Positions 9,444 through 18,659 are shown, counted from the stretch's first letter. The stretch: DNA of 58,044 nt from an uncultured SAR116 cluster alpha proteobacterium (GCA_902578815.1 CACHEI010000011.1:1-58044), one strand, 5' to 3'. Numbers and translations: made by a program. The notes: generated from the letters alone by a model not told the origin.

Positions 9444-10247
9444 ATGAAATCTCAAGAAGAGCATGGATTAATTAGAATCAATAATGTTTCGCACACATTC
9501 AATACAAGTTCTGGCAAAATCCGGGTTCTTGATAAACTAACTATTACCGTGCCCAAGAATAGCTTTTGCGCCATTGTTGGTCCTTCAGGTTGTGGAAAGT
9601 CCACGGTGACTAGACTTGTCGCTGGTCTTTTGCAAGCCGATGAGGGAAGCGTGTGGCTCCAAGACCAAAAGGTAACTTCTCCTCGACCAGTTGTGGGTAT
9701 GGCCTTCCAAAATCCAGTGCTCTTAGAATGGCGCAGCATATTAAAGAATGTTATGTTGCCTTTGGAAATAGTTCCCAATGATCTAAATATGTCTGAGAGG
9801 GAGGCGCGTGCCCGTAACCTATTAGAGCTAGTTGGTTTGAGTGGATTTGAGGAAAAACGCCCTTCAGAGCTGTCTGGTGGAATGCGACAACGAGCTTCAC
9901 TCTGCCGTGCTTTAGTACATCAACCTGAGGTTTTGATTTTAGATGAGCCATTTGCTGCGCTGGACGCTTTTACACGTGAGGACCTGTGGCAGACAATGCA
10001 CCGCCTTCGATCAGAGGAGCCTTTCACCGGCCTCCTCATAACGCATGATCTTCGGGAAGCGATTTTTCTAGCTGATGAGATTTTTGTTCTGTCAGGCAGA
10101 CCCGCTACTTTGCAACATACTGAGGTTCTGTCAAAGCGCGGACAAAAAAATCTGGATGACCTTTACTCGCCTGAAGCTAGTCAGACGCTAAACACGCTCC
10201 GTGAGCAAATTAAAATAGCTCGTCAACACGAAGGACCTCTAACATGA
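9444..10247 (+). CDS. ABC transporter ATP-binding protein (SsuB/NrtD type)
   Basis: 267-residue cytoplasmic ATPase powering the import system of the neighbouring genes. Walker A is GPSGCGKST (around residue 48), the signature is LSGGMRQRA, Walker B is VLILDEPFAALD and the H-loop is LLITHDLREA. All catalytic elements are intact, and the sequence resembles the nitrate/sulfonate/taurine (NitT/TauT) ATPases that pair with NMT1-type binding proteins. The start at 9444 is an ATG about 50 bases after the intercistronic hairpin; gggaaa upstream is a modest ribosome-binding site. Its stop overlaps the permease start by four bases (ATGA), indicating coupled translation. Substrate is undetermined. Confidence 0.93.
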   Translation: MKSQEEHGLIRINNVSHTFNTSSGKIRVLDKLTITVPKNSFCAIVGPSGCGKSTVTRLVAGLLQADEGSVWLQDQKVTSPRPVVGMAFQNPVLLEWRSILKNVMLPLEIVPNDLNMSEREARARNLLELVGLSGFEEKRPSELSGGMRQRASLCRALVHQPEVLILDEPFAALDAFTREDLWQTMHRLRSEEPFTGLLITHDLREAIFLADEIFVLSGRPATLQHTEVLSKRGQKNLDDLYSPEASQTLNTLREQIKIARQHEGPLT

Positions 10248-10999
10248 GGCAGATTTTTTCGGCTACATTTGCTATACTAGTCTTTTTAGTTTTGTGGGAA
10301 GTTTTAGTTTGGGTAAATGACTGGCCAAACTACAAAATGGCGTCACCAAGCGATTTGTGGCCAGCGTTCTGGCGTTTCAAAGGCTTATTTCTTGTCTACG
10401 GTTGGGAAACACTTTGGCGTACCGTTGTTGGTTTGCTGTTAGCAATTTTAGTTGGTTCCGCAATTGGCATGCTGATGGGTTTATCACGATTTGCTCGGGA
10501 AGGTCTTTATCCCCTTCTTGTTGGATTTAATGCGATCCCAAAAGCTACGGTGGTTCCAATTGTAGCCCTGATTTTTGTAGGCCAACACGATTTAAATACC
10601 GTGCTAATTGCTTTCATGATTTCTTTCTTTCCAATTGCTGTTTCGGTCTCAATTGGCCTCTCGACTCTGGAGCCTGAGTACCGTGATATTCTCAGGTCAC
10701 TCGGCGCTTCCAATATCACAATTTTTTGGAAGATAGCGTTGCCAAAAACAATGCCTGAATTTTTTGGCGCTCTAAAAGTAGCCGTGACTTTAGCATTTAT
10801 TGGCACAAATTTGATGGAAATAGTGTCGCCTCACGGAAGGGGACTAGGCGCTCTGTTTGACAGTGGCAAAACCAACTCCGATTATCCACTTATGTTTGCT
10901 GTGTTAATATCACTAGCAGTGCTTGGTATCGGGCTTTACTATGTAGTAATCGTGCTAGAGCATTTTATTGCTGGTTGGGCAGAGCGTGAAATTGACTAA
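10244..10999 (+). CDS. ABC transporter permease (NitT/TauT type)
   Basis: 251-residue inner-membrane permease with about six hydrophobic helices. The start is an N-terminal transmembrane segment (residues 5-24). The cytoplasmic coupling (EAA) loop is around EYRDILRSLGASNITIFWKIALPKTMP, where the conserved Gly is present (RSLGAS). It belongs to the BPD_transp_1 family and pairs with the ATPase, whose gene it overlaps by four bases. The operon ends here: 70 bases downstream the frame of a 5'-truncated caspase gene opens, so this gene borders a likely recombination junction. Confidence 0.92.
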   Translation: MRQIFSATFAILVFLVLWEVLVWVNDWPNYKMASPSDLWPAFWRFKGLFLVYGWETLWRTVVGLLLAILVGSAIGMLMGLSRFAREGLYPLLVGFNAIPKATVVPIVALIFVGQHDLNTVLIAFMISFFPIAVSVSIGLSTLEPEYRDILRSLGASNITIFWKIALPKTMPEFFGALKVAVTLAFIGTNLMEIVSPHGRGLGALFDSGKTNSDYPLMFAVLISLAVLGIGLYYVVIVLEHFIAGWAEREID

Positions 11000-11144
11000 A
11001 AGGGCAATTACGTCAAAACACTCTATTTTTTTGCCCCCCACACCAAGTCTACCGACAACTGCAACCTAAAGTGCCAAGTGTAACGGTGAAGAGTCTGATA
11101 ATTTATGTAAAAAACGTATCCAAGCGGAGCAGAAATTAGCCGCT

Positions 11145-12239
11145 TTGGAGGCAGAGCAAAAACAACGGCAAAGAAATATAGCTGCAGATGGTCAGCCACC
11201 AGTACTGACAGCACAGGCTAATGTTGATGGGTCGATCGCTTTGATTTTTGGTTCAGCTGTAGATAATATTGGAGTAGCAGAACTTCTGATTGATGGATTG
11301 CCGGTGCAATTGTCAACCGATGGCTTGTTTGAGACATCTTTGTATGTCCGAAGAAATGGTAAGCAGGTTGAGGTCACGGTATTTGGCTTAAAGGGCAATC
11401 GGACTGGCAAAACCCTATCGCTTCAGCGCGATACCATGCCGCAAGCGTCTGGCCTGGTCTTCAGGCCTCTCAATCCATCTGGTAAGCGCGTAATGCCGAA
11501 CAATGATGCCCTAGCGTTAATCATTGGCGTCGCTGATTACGAGCGCACACCTGCTAAAGCTGCCTACGCAGATAAGGATGCCGAGACTTTCTACGACTGC
11601 GCTGTGCTGAAACTGGGCATTCCGACTAGCAATATTAAAGAACTGGTCAACACAGATGCTAATCGTATCGATGTCGGCTTAACTGTTAAGGACTGGTTAG
11701 CCCGTTCAACCAAAAAGAACGCATCAGAAATCTATGTCTTTTTTACAGGACATGGACTGGCAAGCCAGTCAGGTAAGGAGATGTACCTACCACCATACGA
11801 TGGGGGACCAAGACTGCTGGAGGATTCTGCTATCCGGAGGAACAGGCTTTTTGACGACATCGCCTCTGCAAACCCCCGTTCAGTAACCGTATTCCTAGAC
11901 ACCTGCTACTCAGGAACAACCACGGGCACTGCTATGCTGATAGCTAGCCGGCCAATAGCCATCAAAGCACTGAAGCAATCTGTCCCTGATGGCTTCACAG
12001 TGATGACAGCAGCAGCTGGTGACCAGACAGCAAAGCCTCTGGAAGAAGCAAAGCACGGTATGTTCAGCTACTTCCTTATGAAGGGGATGGAAGGTGAAGC
12101 TGACGCCAACCAGAACAACAGTATTACGGCTGGTGAGCTTAATAGCTATGTTCAGAAAAACGTAAGCCAACAGTCCAGTGGCAGCCAGACGCTAGAATTA
12201 CAGGGTGATGCTAATAGGCTACTTGTGCGGTTCCAATAG
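11145..12239 (+). CDS. Caspase-like (peptidase C14) protein, probably 5'-truncated
   Basis: 364 residues from a TTG. The C-terminal half is a caspase/metacaspase-type cysteine protease with the catalytic His203 in FFTGHGLAS and Cys254 in FLDTCYSG. Residues 20-95 form an Ig-like/beta-sandwich segment (DNIGVAELLIDG). D320-E331 matches an EF-hand-like calcium loop (D.N.N..I...E). The frame is open upstream to about 11070 (coiled-coil residues CKKRIQAEQKLAALEAEQ) but has no ATG and no signal peptide, unlike its paralogue at 14144. It therefore looks like a gene that lost its 5' end next to the ABC operon, possibly still translated from TTG 11145. The C-terminal 160 residues are almost the same as in the paralogue. 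Substrate unknown. Confidence 0.75.
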   Translation: MEAEQKQRQRNIAADGQPPVLTAQANVDGSIALIFGSAVDNIGVAELLIDGLPVQLSTDGLFETSLYVRRNGKQVEVTVFGLKGNRTGKTLSLQRDTMPQASGLVFRPLNPSGKRVMPNNDALALIIGVADYERTPAKAAYADKDAETFYDCAVLKLGIPTSNIKELVNTDANRIDVGLTVKDWLARSTKKNASEIYVFFTGHGLASQSGKEMYLPPYDGGPRLLEDSAIRRNRLFDDIASANPRSVTVFLDTCYSGTTTGTAMLIASRPIAIKALKQSVPDGFTVMTAAAGDQTAKPLEEAKHGMFSYFLMKGMEGEADANQNNSITAGELNSYVQKNVSQQSSGSQTLELQGDANRLLVRFQ

Positions 12240-12314
12240 GGTTAAAATGTTATAACTGATTTTTAACAAGTAAAGGTGCGTCTGAAATAAATGACAGACT
12301 CAAAAAATTGAACA

Positions 12315-13265
12315 ATGAAAAATTTATCAATCATCTCACATGAAATCGCTTTGTATCAAGATGCGCCGAAAGGTCACCCGGAATGCCCCGAACGATATGA
12401 GGCTATCAAAACTAAAATAGAGGGTAATTTCAAAAATTGGAGCCGCTTACAAGCTCCCCTCGCAACGCGTGAGCAATTGTTAGGAGCACACACAAAAACC
12501 TTCCTTGAATATATCGATGAGACAACTTCTGAAGTATTAAATCCTGTTGGATTGGACCCGGATACTTGGGCTGGCAAGTCGGGTGTTGAGGCGGCCTCAA
12601 GAGCGGCCGGAGGGGCCTGTCTTGCAGTTGACAAGGTAATAGAAAAAGACGTGGGGGCTGCATTTAGCGCCATGCGGCCACCCGGTCATCACGCCGAACC
12701 AGACAAGGCAATGGGATTTTGTGTTTACTCAAGTGCCGCTGTGGCAGCTAGGTATGCTCAAGAAAAATGGGGTTTGGAAAGGGTGGCCGTTTTGGACTTC
12801 GATGTACATCATGGTAACGGCACCCAGGCATGTTTTTGGGATGACCCCTCTCTATTTTATGCGTCTTCTCATCAAATGCCCCTTTTCCCTGGTACCGGTA
12901 AAAAGAGTGAAACTGGCGCCAGTAATAACATTGTTAATTTGCCATTTTCGCAAGGAGCGCTTGGTTTAGATGTGCTTGAGGGGTGGAAAAATTATCTTTT
13001 ACCTTCCGTCTTAGATTTCAAACCCAACCTCATAATTATTTCAGCAGGTTTTGATGCCCACAAAGCAGACCCTTTGGGTGGATTAATGATGGCCACTGAG
13101 GATTTTGCTACTCTTACAGGGTTAATTTTGGAAATGGCACATAGGAATGCTGATAATACGGGGTCCTTCCATATCGTTAGCATTTTGGAAGGCGGATATA
13201 ACCTCAGTGCATTGGCCGACAGTGTGGCCAGCCATTTGGGTACTATAGAGTCTTTTGACGTTTAA
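12315..13265 (+). CDS. Histone-deacetylase-family amidohydrolase
   Basis: 316-residue zinc amidohydrolase of the class II HDAC/acetoin-utilisation/acetylpolyamine deacetylase superfamily. Diagnostic blocks are in order: HPECPERYEAI near the start, RPPGHHA with the catalytic His pair, the zinc ligands in LDFDVHHGNGTQ, SAGFDAHKADPLGG, and a C-terminal LEGGYN. All catalytic residues are present and the length fits the bacterial family. There is no signal peptide, so it should be cytosolic, which is odd among the exported neighbours on both sides. The substrate could be acetyl-lysine, an acetylpolyamine or another N-acyl compound. Polyamine genes lie 8 kb away, but that link is speculative. Confidence 0.92.
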   Translation: MKNLSIISHEIALYQDAPKGHPECPERYEAIKTKIEGNFKNWSRLQAPLATREQLLGAHTKTFLEYIDETTSEVLNPVGLDPDTWAGKSGVEAASRAAGGACLAVDKVIEKDVGAAFSAMRPPGHHAEPDKAMGFCVYSSAAVAARYAQEKWGLERVAVLDFDVHHGNGTQACFWDDPSLFYASSHQMPLFPGTGKKSETGASNNIVNLPFSQGALGLDVLEGWKNYLLPSVLDFKPNLIIISAGFDAHKADPLGGLMMATEDFATLTGLILEMAHRNADNTGSFHIVSILEGGYNLSALADSVASHLGTIESFDV

Positions 13266-13373
13266 TCTGGCCAGCTTCGAGTCGCCAACAGGAATGCCTT
13301 GAAACCACGTCACCGCCTCGGGTAGTCCAAAGGTCCACTTTCCAAAGTTCACAACCATTGCTAACGTCCGTTT

Positions 13374-14090
13374 ATGTCAAAACTTGCAATCACATTACCG
13401 TTTGGGTTGGTGTTGTTTATTAGCAGCATTGCTGCTGGACTCACATTTAAGGATGACGGCAGCATAGTTCAAAAGTCAGGTGAGGTGGTGCAGTTATCCT
13501 TTGCAGAGAGATTTGCAAGAAAATTCACCAATCCTACCAATGACTGGCCAGTTGCTTCGGTAAATGGGCAAAACCCAAGGGGATATATTGGTGGAAAAAT
13601 CTTTTTGCCAGGCACCCCTTTGTTGAGCATTCGCAATATTCACAAGGGAGAGGATTATGTAGATGCCCTGATGCAGAAAAATGGCTTTACAAGCAAAAAT
13701 GCTCTTCAGCGATACATGGTTGCTAATGCCAATTCTGGGTTTCTGAAAAAATTGAAGCTGAACGAAGGCCGGGCAATTCAATTTATAAGTTTCATTGATG
13801 AAACAGGCTTTCAACTTGATAAAAATTCTGGCGCTGTAAATGATGATTTTAGCAAAACATCTGCAGACATTCTGGAAAAAACACTAGGTAAAACCATTGA
13901 GGAGCAGACAAATAAAATTTTTGAAGACGAGATAAGAGATAGAATTGAGGCAGAGGTAAATGAAGCACTTGATGAGTCAATTAATGAAGCCTTCGATGAT
14001 TGGTGGGCAGATTATATTCAGGAATTGGTTGATAGTGGGGCAACAATCCTTGAGCAGACAGACTCATCAGTCACGTATACCTACGATTAA
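13374..14090 (+). CDS. Exported acidic protein of unknown function
   Basis: 238 residues; I recognise no family. Residues 1-21 are a convincing signal peptide (SKLAITLPFGLVLFISSIAA), so it should be periplasmic. The mature N-terminus is small and beta-like. Residues about 155-238 are very acidic and helical (repeated E/D with IEEQ, EDEIRDRIEAEVNEALDES), suggesting a coiled coil or an exposed acidic tail. The region of the HDAC/hypothetical junction (13266-13373) is GC-richer than its surroundings. The gene is on the same strand as, and 54 bases upstream of, the complete caspase gene, so the two may be co-transcribed; a partner or substrate role for the protease is only a hypothesis. Confidence 0.75.
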   Translation: MSKLAITLPFGLVLFISSIAAGLTFKDDGSIVQKSGEVVQLSFAERFARKFTNPTNDWPVASVNGQNPRGYIGGKIFLPGTPLLSIRNIHKGEDYVDALMQKNGFTSKNALQRYMVANANSGFLKKLKLNEGRAIQFISFIDETGFQLDKNSGAVNDDFSKTSADILEKTLGKTIEEQTNKIFEDEIRDRIEAEVNEALDESINEAFDDWWADYIQELVDSGATILEQTDSSVTYTYD

Positions 14091-14143
14091 TGGATAGAAC
14101 AAATCTCTCAGCTTTACCGTTATAGTGCTTGGATTTTACCGCG

Positions 14144-15670
14144 ATGAAATACAAAATTTTTGGCACCATGATTTTGTTAATAAATGTTGTTGGATTCTCT
14201 TTTTTTTGCATTAACGCCGCATTGGCTGTGAATTATTTTTCGCTCGAGACAAATCCTCCATGTCAAATTTTATTAGAAAGAGAATTTCAAGAAGAAATAA
14301 TTTTTTCTGGTGACTCAGTTTTCATTGAACAGACATCAGACGTCATTCAAGAAAAATATAAACTAGGCTTTGACTATTTTGCCGAATTAAGGGGACTTGG
14401 CCGAACCGGTTCTATACATAAGGTATTAGGTGGAGATGATTTAGTTCTGGTTATTCATGACAGGGACCTTCCGTGCAGAGCATTGCTTTCAGTCGTATCG
14501 GATGAAATGCTTTTAGCGAATAGACAGTATGCATCTGATTTCAACGGAGTAGAGAAAATTGACAATGGAAGCGCTCAAAACCAAGAAATTTTGAACAATG
14601 AAATTCTTCCCATGGATAATGAACCACCAGAAATTGTTATGAGTGCCATATTGAATGAAGGAAAACAGGGCATAATCCGAGGTAGGGTTACTGATGAAAG
14701 TGGCGTTGCGGAACTGATAATAGACGGCTCCAAAGTAATTTTAGGTATTAATGGGAATTTTGAGTTTAAAACATTTGTTCCATCAAGCGGTTTGGAAGTT
14801 GAAGTAAAGGCAACAGACATTCGTGGCTTCACAGCTATTGCCTTCGCCAGTTTTGACCGTAATGAGAATAATTTAGCTCCATTATTGACGTTTGACCGAT
14901 TGAACCCACTTGGCAAGAAGGTTCAGAGTAAGCCTGCCGCTTTGGCATTAATCGTAGGTGTGGCGAAATATGAAAATACAAACGCGAAAGCACTTTTTGC
15001 AGACAATGATGCATTAATGTTTCGGGACTTTGCATCTGCAGTTTTGGGCATTCCGGAGTCTCGCATTCACACGCTTATTAATTCAGGTGCTGATGAAAGA
15101 AAACTTTATCTTTCCCTAAAAAATTGGCTATCCAGGGCCGTCAAACAGAACCAATCAGATGTTTATATTTTCTTCGCTGGTCATGGCCTAGCCAGTGACG
15201 ATGGCGAACAGATGTACTTGCTGCCCTATGACGGTGCGCCTGAACTTCTTGATAGGACCGCTATCCTACGTGAAGAGTTATTCGACGATATCGCCTCAGC
15301 CAACCCCCGCAGCGTCACCGTGTTCCTGGATACCTGCTATTCTGGCACAACCAGAAGCACTGATATGCTGATAGCCAGCCGTCCTATTGCTATTAAAGCC
15401 CTGAAGCAATCAGTTCCTGATGGCTTCACAGTGATGACAGCAGCAGCTGGTGACCAGACAGCCAAACCGCTAGAAGAAGCCAAACACGGTTTGTTTAGCT
15501 ACTTCCTGATGAAGGGGATGGAAGGTGAGGCTGACGCCAACAAGGACAATCAAATTACAGCTGGTGAGTTGCACAGCTACGTGCAGACAAACGTAATTCA
15601 GCAGTCATCTGGTTCTCAGACGCCAGAGTTGCAAGGTGATGCTGACAGGGTGCTGGTTCAGTTTCAGTGA
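14144..15670 (+). CDS. Exported caspase-like (peptidase C14) protease
   Basis: 508 residues from the ATG at 14144, preferred over the TTG at 14129 because it begins a clean signal peptide (MKYKIFGTMILLIN...ALA). The mature N-terminal domain (to about 150) is Cys-containing and unassigned. An Ig-like beta domain follows (about 165-240, DESGVAELIIDGSKV). The caspase fold follows from about 260, with His347 in FFAGHGLAS and Cys398 in FLDTCYSG. D464-E475 matches an EF-hand-like loop (D.N.D..I...E), suggesting calcium control as in some metacaspases. A 47-base stretch (15416-15462) is identical to 11985-12031 in the first caspase gene. It probably acts outside the inner membrane, which is unusual for caspase homologues. 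Substrate unknown. Confidence 0.88.
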   Translation: MKYKIFGTMILLINVVGFSFFCINAALAVNYFSLETNPPCQILLEREFQEEIIFSGDSVFIEQTSDVIQEKYKLGFDYFAELRGLGRTGSIHKVLGGDDLVLVIHDRDLPCRALLSVVSDEMLLANRQYASDFNGVEKIDNGSAQNQEILNNEILPMDNEPPEIVMSAILNEGKQGIIRGRVTDESGVAELIIDGSKVILGINGNFEFKTFVPSSGLEVEVKATDIRGFTAIAFASFDRNENNLAPLLTFDRLNPLGKKVQSKPAALALIVGVAKYENTNAKALFADNDALMFRDFASAVLGIPESRIHTLINSGADERKLYLSLKNWLSRAVKQNQSDVYIFFAGHGLASDDGEQMYLLPYDGAPELLDRTAILREELFDDIASANPRSVTVFLDTCYSGTTRSTDMLIASRPIAIKALKQSVPDGFTVMTAAAGDQTAKPLEEAKHGLFSYFLMKGMEGEADANKDNQITAGELHSYVQTNVIQQSSGSQTPELQGDADRVLVQFQ

Positions 15671-15683
15671 CTAGAGAAAAAGC

Positions 15684-16949
15684 TTAATTGCCGGCCCTTT
15701 TGCTGATTAATGCGCCAAGTTGTAAACATCTTTTTTGGGCATCATTGTTCTGTGCCCCAAGTTTTTTCAGCGATGAAAAGCTGCGATAGAGCCTATCCAA
15801 GTCGTTTTGCTCCAAAGAAATGATTCCTGCATCAAAATATGCTTCCGATGCAGCCGAGAGTTTTTGGTCCGCCTCTCTCACAACTCCAAGGTTATACCGT
15901 AAATAAGCACTTTTTGGTTTGAGTTGCGTAGCCTTTTCTATGGCAGCTGATGCAAGTCGCAGATTATCAGTTTTAAGGTAGGCAATTCCCAAACTGGAAT
16001 ATGCCTCGGCTGCTTTAAAGCCCTTGGCAATAGCGTTTAAATTCAAGTCTATTGATTCATCATATCTGCCTGACATGAGTGAGGCGCGTGCAGCAACATA
16101 ATAGGCATGCGCATCGTCGCTATTTGTCGCTATATTTGCTTTCGCTTCCAACAATGCTTCTTCATACGCACCTTTGGCAAGTAGTGTTTCGGCCGAGAGG
16201 TTTGAGTTCGCCGCTTCATTGCTTGCAGATGAAACTTTTAATCCGTCCACCCCAGGAAGTTCGCTGATTATTTCGTTAGCTACGTCGATTTCTTTTCTGT
16301 CCGGTAAGGTCTTTAATATTCGTCGGGAAGCAGCGTCAATCATCTGAAAAGCAACTTCGTCCTGACGATTGGTTGCAGCGATAAGAGTGCCAGATATAAT
16401 TGAAAAGGGTGAAAGCGGGATGGCTCCTTCATGGCTGGATGCTCTATGTCTGGCGGACCAAAGGATATCTCCATCTTTGTCGGTAAGTTCCGTCTTTAAC
16501 TCAACACTAGTGATTGAGTAGGCAACGTAATATTTGTTCTCAAAACCTAAAATTTCAGCGGAAAGCATTGCATCGCAATCTAATTTTTTCAAAATTTCAG
16601 CAGTTGTTGTGCCTCCGCTTTTGCTGAGAACATGGTCCACTCGAGACAACTCAATGTCTTCGTAATTTTTTGCACTTAGAACACCAAAAAGGGAACGCCT
16701 AACCAAAAGACGTTGGTCGAGGCCAACAAAATCATCACTGTTATGATTTTTTCTCACTTTTCCCACTGCCACGCAGTTCAAATTTTGAGCATCAAACTTA
16801 TCAGCGATAAAATATTGAACTTCGGGTTTGATGGCGTCTGCCTTACCTAGCTCGGCAACTTTCGTGTAGGCTGGTGTTTTGCATGCGCTAAGGAAAATCA
16901 AAGTCAACAAAGTAAGGGAATGAAATTTTGGTAATTGGCTGGTGTTCAT
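15684..16949 (-). CDS. GNA1162-like lipoprotein with C-terminal TPR repeats
   Basis: 421 residues from the ATG at 16949, chosen because it begins a lipoprotein signal peptide with the lipobox LSAC (the Cys is about residue 23); a longer frame begins at 17000. Residues about 60-200 resemble the GNA1162/DUF799-type envelope lipoprotein fold (AEILKKLDCDAMLSAEI, then a beta segment ending GDILWSARH). Residues about 255-390 are tetratricopeptide repeats (LLAKGAYEEALLEAKANIA, AEAYSSLGIAYLKT, AYLRYNLGVV). It is likely an outer-membrane-anchored, periplasm-facing scaffold. It is divergent from the TPR/trypsin gene at about 17062 and convergent, 13 bases apart, with the caspase gene. The GNA1162 relation is from pattern and moderate; lipoprotein and TPR calls are strong. 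Confidence 0.8.
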   Translation of the reverse strand: MNTSQLPKFHSLTLLTLIFLSACKTPAYTKVAELGKADAIKPEVQYFIADKFDAQNLNCVAVGKVRKNHNSDDFVGLDQRLLVRRSLFGVLSAKNYEDIELSRVDHVLSKSGGTTTAEILKKLDCDAMLSAEILGFENKYYVAYSITSVELKTELTDKDGDILWSARHRASSHEGAIPLSPFSIISGTLIAATNRQDEVAFQMIDAASRRILKTLPDRKEIDVANEIISELPGVDGLKVSSASNEAANSNLSAETLLAKGAYEEALLEAKANIATNSDDAHAYYVAARASLMSGRYDESIDLNLNAIAKGFKAAEAYSSLGIAYLKTDNLRLASAAIEKATQLKPKSAYLRYNLGVVREADQKLSAASEAYFDAGIISLEQNDLDRLYRSFSSLKKLGAQNNDAQKRCLQLGALISKRAGN

Positions 16950-17061
16950 TAATTCACAATTCGGCGCAATAATTGGCAAAGTTTTGATATATTGACCCAA
17001 CTCTTGGCGTCGGCCAATGTTTATTTCTAATGGTAAGATTCCCTTGATGGGAGGATTTGTT

Positions 17062-18659
17062 TTGAGCGTTTGCTACTTACGGTCTTTTTTGATTTTCAAA
17101 TTTATTCTCGTTTTTTTTTTGCGCAGACAGCTTTGGCTGATTTGCCACGTGATAAAGTTGATGACATCCAGCTTTTGATAGAGAAACAAAATATTGAAAA
17201 GGCGTTCAATGAGTTAAAAACACTCCAAAAAGGAAAGACAAAATTATCTGCCGATGTTCAAATGCTGATGGGGATGATTTATCTGGAGCTTGAACAGCCA
17301 TCAAAGGCAAAAAGTTATTTCGAAAAAATTTTGTTTTCGTCTACAGAAATGGACGATGTCGCAAATGCCGGTATGGCTCGCGCAAATCTGATGCTTGGAA
17401 ATTTGTCTGAGGCGAGAAATTTGGCTGAGAAAGCAATGAAGGCCAACCCAGACTCCGTGACAAACAAACTTGCCTTGGCAGGAGTGATGTCCGAGCAACT
17501 TATGTATTCTCGTGCAGAGGAACTATTCAAATCGGCGATGCGCGCAAGCCGCAATAGTAGCTTGGCAGGTAGAATGTTTGCATCCGCCTTACTTCGGCAA
17601 AATAACATTGATGACGCAGAAAAAATTCTCAAAGAAACGTTAATTAAACAGGGAAGAGATGGCCCCACTATGGCCCTTTATTCCCAACTGGAATGGGAGA
17701 AACGTAATTTTGAAAATTCGGCTGAATTACGGATTGAGGCCGAGCGACTTTACAGAGAAGCGGGAAATTCTATAAAGGCGAACGAAATGCTTGCCTGGCT
17801 AAATATTGAAGCCTTGCCCACACTCAAAAAAATTCAGGAGCCACCTAAAAAGCCTCAGCCAAAAATGGAGGCTGAACCTGTTGCAGCTCCCGCAGAAGAG
17901 GCAGCACCAAAGCAGGAGACTAAACCAAAGCAAAAAATTAAGGTCGAGGCTGAGGCAACTCCACTCCCTCCTCGCCAAGCTTTTGGGCCCAGGGCTGAAC
18001 CTGAAGGGATAATGATTGATGAGGATAAGGAGGTCTTTACTGGCAGTGGCGTTATTTTGAAAGGCGGAGATTGGGTGCTCACGAACCGTCATGTGGTGGA
18101 GGACACCGAGTATTTGATTGTCCGAAACGGATTGGGAGAAGTTCGAAATGTAAAGGAAATTTTCTTAGCTGAGAGTGATGATTTGGCAATACTTGAATTA
18201 GATGAAGCTTATCCCAAAGCCTATTCCTTAGGTGTTGAAGACTTTGCTCCCGCTGAAACCGGCTCTGAAGTATTTATCATGGGTTATCCAATGTCATCAA
18301 TTTTTGGCACTTTTCATCCAACCATAACTTCAGGAATTGTCAGTAATCCATTGGGTTTTGGTGGTAAGGAGGGGGAGTTCCAAATGACCGCGAAAATAAA
18401 TCCAGGAAACTCAGGTGGTCCGATTTTTAACACAAATGGGCAGATTGTTGGGATAGCAACAGGGAAACTGAACAAAACGCAAATTCTTGAAGAGGATGGT
18501 TTTATTCCAGAGGATATCAGCTTCGGCGTAACATCCCAGAGGGCATTAGAATTTATGAACAGACCAATTTCTGTAACGGCTACTGAGCCATATCAATACA
18601 GCACTGAACAGCTTTACAAATACATGAGGTCAGCAATTGTCTTTATCGTTGGTCATTAG
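17062..18659 (+). CDS. Exported TPR protein with trypsin-like serine protease domain
   Basis: Residues numbered from TTG 17070 in the uninterrupted frame (529 aa): TPR-like helices 30-245, a Pro/Glu/Lys-rich linker 250-310, and a chymotrypsin-fold protease 318-500. The triad is intact: His341 (TNRHVVED), Asp371 (SDDLAIL) and Ser448 (NPGNSGGP). No PDZ domain is present, unlike HtrA/DegP. The 5' end is odd: a perfect GGGAGG ribosome-binding site (17049-17054) sits 7 bases before TTG 17062, which starts an ideal signal peptide (SVCYLRSFLIFKFILVFF), but a run of ten T's (17111-17120) leaves it one base out of frame with the cleavage region FFAQTALA and the mature protein. With 11 T's the two join perfectly. 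This is either a sequencing indel or slippage-controlled expression. Confidence 0.88.

Noticed and set aside
13259..13358. Coding-like minus-strand segment (NFGKWTFGLPEAVTWFQGIP) between the HDAC and the acidic protein gene
   Set aside because: Its composition looks protein-coding and GC-richer, but it runs antisense into the HDAC gene, is only about 35 codons before that overlap and I recognise no family. Not enough to call a gene.
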